From Gossypium raimondii (Eukaryota > Streptophyta > Magnoliopsida > Malvales > Malvaceae): 64,000 nucleotides of DNA. Positions 60,939 to 64,000 of this stretch are shown here, in pieces. Each line of letters begins with the position of its first letter. Within the stretch, counting starts at the first letter, position 1. The position numbers and the translations under genes were made by a program. Below the pieces are notes generated by a model, which was not told the origin of the DNA, did not search any database, and was given only the letters and a program-made list of their open reading frames with translations. Location: contig NC_068565.1 of the NCBI RefSeq assembly GCF_025698545.1, forward strand, positions 8,556,001 through 8,620,000, given 5' to 3'.

Positions 60939-63900
60939 TCATCCCATGCTTTTAGAATTACGATGTGTCTTGGCCTGCGATCACAACATCAAATGAAGGA
61001 ATTTTAAACATAAAGCAAGGCACAAATGTTTGTGTTGCATCAAGATCAAGAAGGATGACAATGAAATAGCAGTACCTTTACATATTTCTTATGAAGCTTC
61101 AATGCCCCAATGCAGGCTTTCTTGGCATCCAAATTTCCAGTCATGTCGTTCAAAATCTGAAAAAGCCAAAGCGCTAAGGTGACATAAGACAGCTTTGAAT
61201 TTTGGCTATCCCACGAGTTGTAGATCAACGGAAGGAAATTGTAATCTTACCTTAACTACATCATCCAGCCCCCGTGCTTGATGCAGTAGTACCGAGCTCT
61301 TATCTTTTAAGACACTGGCAACAAGAAAAACAGAAATGGGGAGGGGTGCATCCACGCTTTTAATTTTCATATTTTCTCTCTCGTACTTCCCATACTTCCG
61401 GGTTGGTTTTGATTTTCCTTTAGAACCCTCGGTTTTCTCCATATTCAGTTCAAGTTCTTCATACAGAGAGAACAAGTCCGGATCATATTCCAGAGCCCAC
61501 ATCATCTGTAGAAAGTTTAGGCAACCAGAATGCGTAAAAGAATTCATGTGAAGTGTACCGGGACACACAAGTATATCTTCCATGAAGGCTACAATATGCA
61601 TCTACTTATCGGTTAATATGCAAAGCAGTTTAGCATGCATTTTGAATCTGAATCAATAAAATCAGTCAAAGGAAGATAACTGTTGAACATACCTCCCATA
61701 AGTACAATGAATCGCAGAATGAGAACTCTCGACGAAACAAAACCATTAGCATTCGAAAAGCAAAGAGATAGTTACCTCCACCCAGTGTTTCTGTAGAACC
61801 AAAATATAAGAACAGAAATATTAGTCTTCGAAGATGTACAAAGAAAGCTCAATCCATAACACTAGAGAACGGAAGATATAAGCTTCGATTCGTACCTAAG
61901 TGCTGATGAAGTTTCGGATCAATAACTTGAGTTACTGTGGCCAAATTACTAAGTTGTGTCTGTACTCCAACAAAAGTCTCGGTGCATTGGAAATTTCCTC
62001 TCTTTAAGATTTCAAAAAAGAACGAACACATGTCATAGGAATGCTACTTAAAAGAAGAAAAAGAGCTTAAACCTTGACAATAGAGATACATAAGCTTATA
62101 TTAAACCGGTAGGAACTAGAACTTATCCCAGTACTGGAAAATAGACTTGAGTGCATAATAAAAGATAGGCCATCTTGCTGTTATACCTCTGTAAAGCAAA
62201 ATAAAGTCGAATATAGAAAGTTACCAATCTGCGCATTAGACGCTCAAAGCACCAAAATGCATCGGCTTCATTTTCAAGAATAATAATCATGGGGGAGCAT
62301 AGATCACTCATTCCTGCTCAACATTGTTATTGAATCTAACTTCAAGAATTAGAATTGGTTACAAATTGCACATAGAAGAAAATGATTAGAAACATATATA
62401 CATATATGTTAAGCATATGCCACAATCACATGCTAATGAAAAAAAGGTAATGCCATTTTAAGGTGAATAAATATACTTGATTGAGGCAATTAAAATTACA
62501 GAAACTATAATCATCAATTTAAAAAGCTGTCCTAGTAATGAAACAAAACTTCATGTAATTACACACCTTGACAATATCCTACATCTATATCTATCCAGGC
62601 ATAAACAGAGAGAATATCCCAAAGTTTCGATAAATTCTCTGGCTTATCGTAGAATAGCAAAGTCCTGTCAGTGCGTTTGACATCGAGACCTGAAGGAAAC
62701 ATAAACACAAGGAATGTGGTAATGATTAAGAGAAGAAAGCAACAAATCAAAGAGAGAAATGTATTTGAAATTGAAGACAACAAACCAACCTATTTGATGC
62801 AATGTATGCATCCACTGGACTACTTTCATGTCCAAAGGACCATTACTGGTTAACTCGTTTGCCATTTCTGTCCTATTAGCATTTGCATCTGAATAACTCA
62901 TTACATATCACTACCTGGTTTATTTCACTTTCAGTAAACTATTATTATAAACAGGTAAAGTGCAAGTAACTTGCCTAGATTTGTCTCTAAATCTACTACA
63001 GGGTTTCGAATGGGTTGACCATCTTCAGTGATTACAGGTGCTGTAATATATTTGCCACTTCCAACAACAGGAAACATTTTACTACATTCATTCTTCAGTC
63101 TAACATATTGTGCCCTGAGATATAGAAGTGAGAAAAAGAAACTCAGAAAACGATCATGTGATGAGGAAAGAGGTTCGGCAGAGAACGATCCCTCAAGATT
63201 CAATAGCCAAATAGATCAAAATTGTTAAACAGGTTAAGTGGACTACCTTCGGTTCTGTCGTATCTGCTTCCTTTCATCAAATGTGCTCATAGGATGATAA
63301 CAGCCAAGTAGAAACTCCCAAACTTCTCCTCTAATTGCTGGATGGATCCCCTATGTTTGCCAAATACGTAAATAAATAAACTTGATGGGCAGAGACAGAA
63401 ACAAAAGAGCATAAATAAGTACATGCATTGAAGTCCCATAACCATAGCCATGCACAACATCTATGATCTTCTACATATAAGATTCAGAAGTAAATGTTAC
63501 ATGAAACACATAGATGAGTTCATTTTTTGTTCTCTTGTAGTAAGAAACCATCAAAACTCTTTCATGGATTCATTCCGCATGTTCTAATTCCTTTTTACGG
63601 TGTATGGATCAATTCTCACTGATGGTCTAAAAAATCAAAAGGATAACAATCTACATTTGAATATTGTTTTGCTGAGTTTCTTTATCGACTGCAAATAAGA
63701 GATGGACAGGGTGCTAGTTGCAAAGGATATCAAATATATGAACAACTGCATACAAAAGTGCAAGCAAATCATCCATCTAACTTAAATATGTTTAACATAA
63801 CTACAATTTTGTTTGAATCAATTGAAATGTAGAAAAGATAAATAGTTTTGAACATTAATATGAACTTACCCCACGATGAATCCGGTTTAGAGTTTTGCCT

Positions 63901-64000
63901 ATATCCAATTGGCCATCTGAAGAAAATGCAGCTAGCCATTTTCTTACACTTAGAGTTTTACCAGGCTGCATAAGCAAATACAAAGATATTCATCATATAA
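60939..64000 (-). CDS. Rab GTPase-activating protein, TBC domain (3' part of gene)
   Basis: Eleven exons on the minus strand (63870-63965, 63247-63350, 62975-63114, 62790-62888, 62567-62689, 62225-62313, 61896-62001, 61693-61790, 61251-61505, 61076-61156, 60939-60974) join in frame to 408 residues. Only an N-terminal piece is beyond the window edge. The TBC domain shows GIHPAIRGEVWEFLLG, the arginine finger in IGLDVKRTDR (IxxDxxR) and the glutamine finger in DVGYCQGMSD (YxQ), so it should be catalytically competent. It resembles the GYP7/TBC1D15 type. Such proteins speed GTP hydrolysis on Rab GTPases in vesicle traffic. A basic insert (GSKGKSKPTRKYGKYER) lies in the 85-codon exon. The intron at 62889-62974 uses a GC donor. 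Confidence 0.92.
62889..62974 (-). other. GC-AG intron in TBC gene
   Basis: On the minus strand the donor is AATCTAG|GCAAGT and the acceptor GTTATTCAG. The frame is kept (ETNL-D-ANANRTEM). AG|GCAAGT is the strong consensus of the rare GC-AG class. All other introns of this gene here are GT-AG. Confidence 0.85.

Overview
The window is nuclear DNA of a dicot plant. The genes have GT-AG introns and 5'UTR introns, and include a plant polyubiquitin, a 2S albumin, a plastid-targeted THI4, a COBRA-like protein and a single-repeat R3-MYB. The 2S albumin and the repeats suggest Malvaceae, most likely cotton (Gossypium); that is inference from recall, not a search. No prokaryotic, organellar or CRISPR feature was seen.

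Layout. 1-6.7 kb: a cut-off solo-type LTR lying in a second LTR, then a decayed Mutator-like element (MULE) with internal tandem arrays and a long hairpin. 6.7-8.8 kb: a polyubiquitin gene with a compact heat-shock-type promoter and a leader intron. 10.5-10.9 kb: a methionine-rich 2S albumin (minus strand). 11.6-16 kb: copia debris and a solo LTR with target duplications. 17.0-18.4 kb: eIF1/SUI1 copy 1. 19.1-20.3 kb: a non-autonomous hAT element with an 8-bp target duplication. 21.5-22.1 kb: an R3-MYB of the CPC/TRY/ETC type. 22.4-29.6 kb: a broken Ty1/copia element with a 2.8 kb solo LTR in its gag region. 31.7-35.3 kb: a MULE deletion derivative with matching terminal inverted repeats and a perfect 9-bp target duplication. 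35.7-38.5 kb: another solo LTR, same family as at 13.3 kb but inverted. 41.0-43.3 kb: DDRGK1 (UFMylation, ER). 45.0-46.8 kb: eIF1/SUI1 copy 2. 47.7-49.6 kb: retroelement-like repeat. 52.3-53.6 kb: THI1/THI4 thiazole synthase. 54.6-56.7 kb: a long-type COBRA-like protein. 57.4-60.3 kb: LTR-like sequence, a LINE scrap and a foldback. 60.9-64.0 kb: the 3' part of a Rab-GAP (TBC) gene on the minus strand.

The genes do not form a pathway. They are ordinary euchromatic genes (protein turnover, translation initiation, ER UFMylation, thiamin synthesis, cell wall, vesicle traffic) separated by layers of nested transposons. The clearest new results are exact insertion boundaries with target duplications for five elements, nearby duplicated eIF1 genes with matching exon structure, a CpG-rich hairpin whose outer arms differ only by transitions just upstream of the polyubiquitin promoter, and a GC-AG intron in the Rab-GAP gene. 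I found no convincing undescribed biological system.
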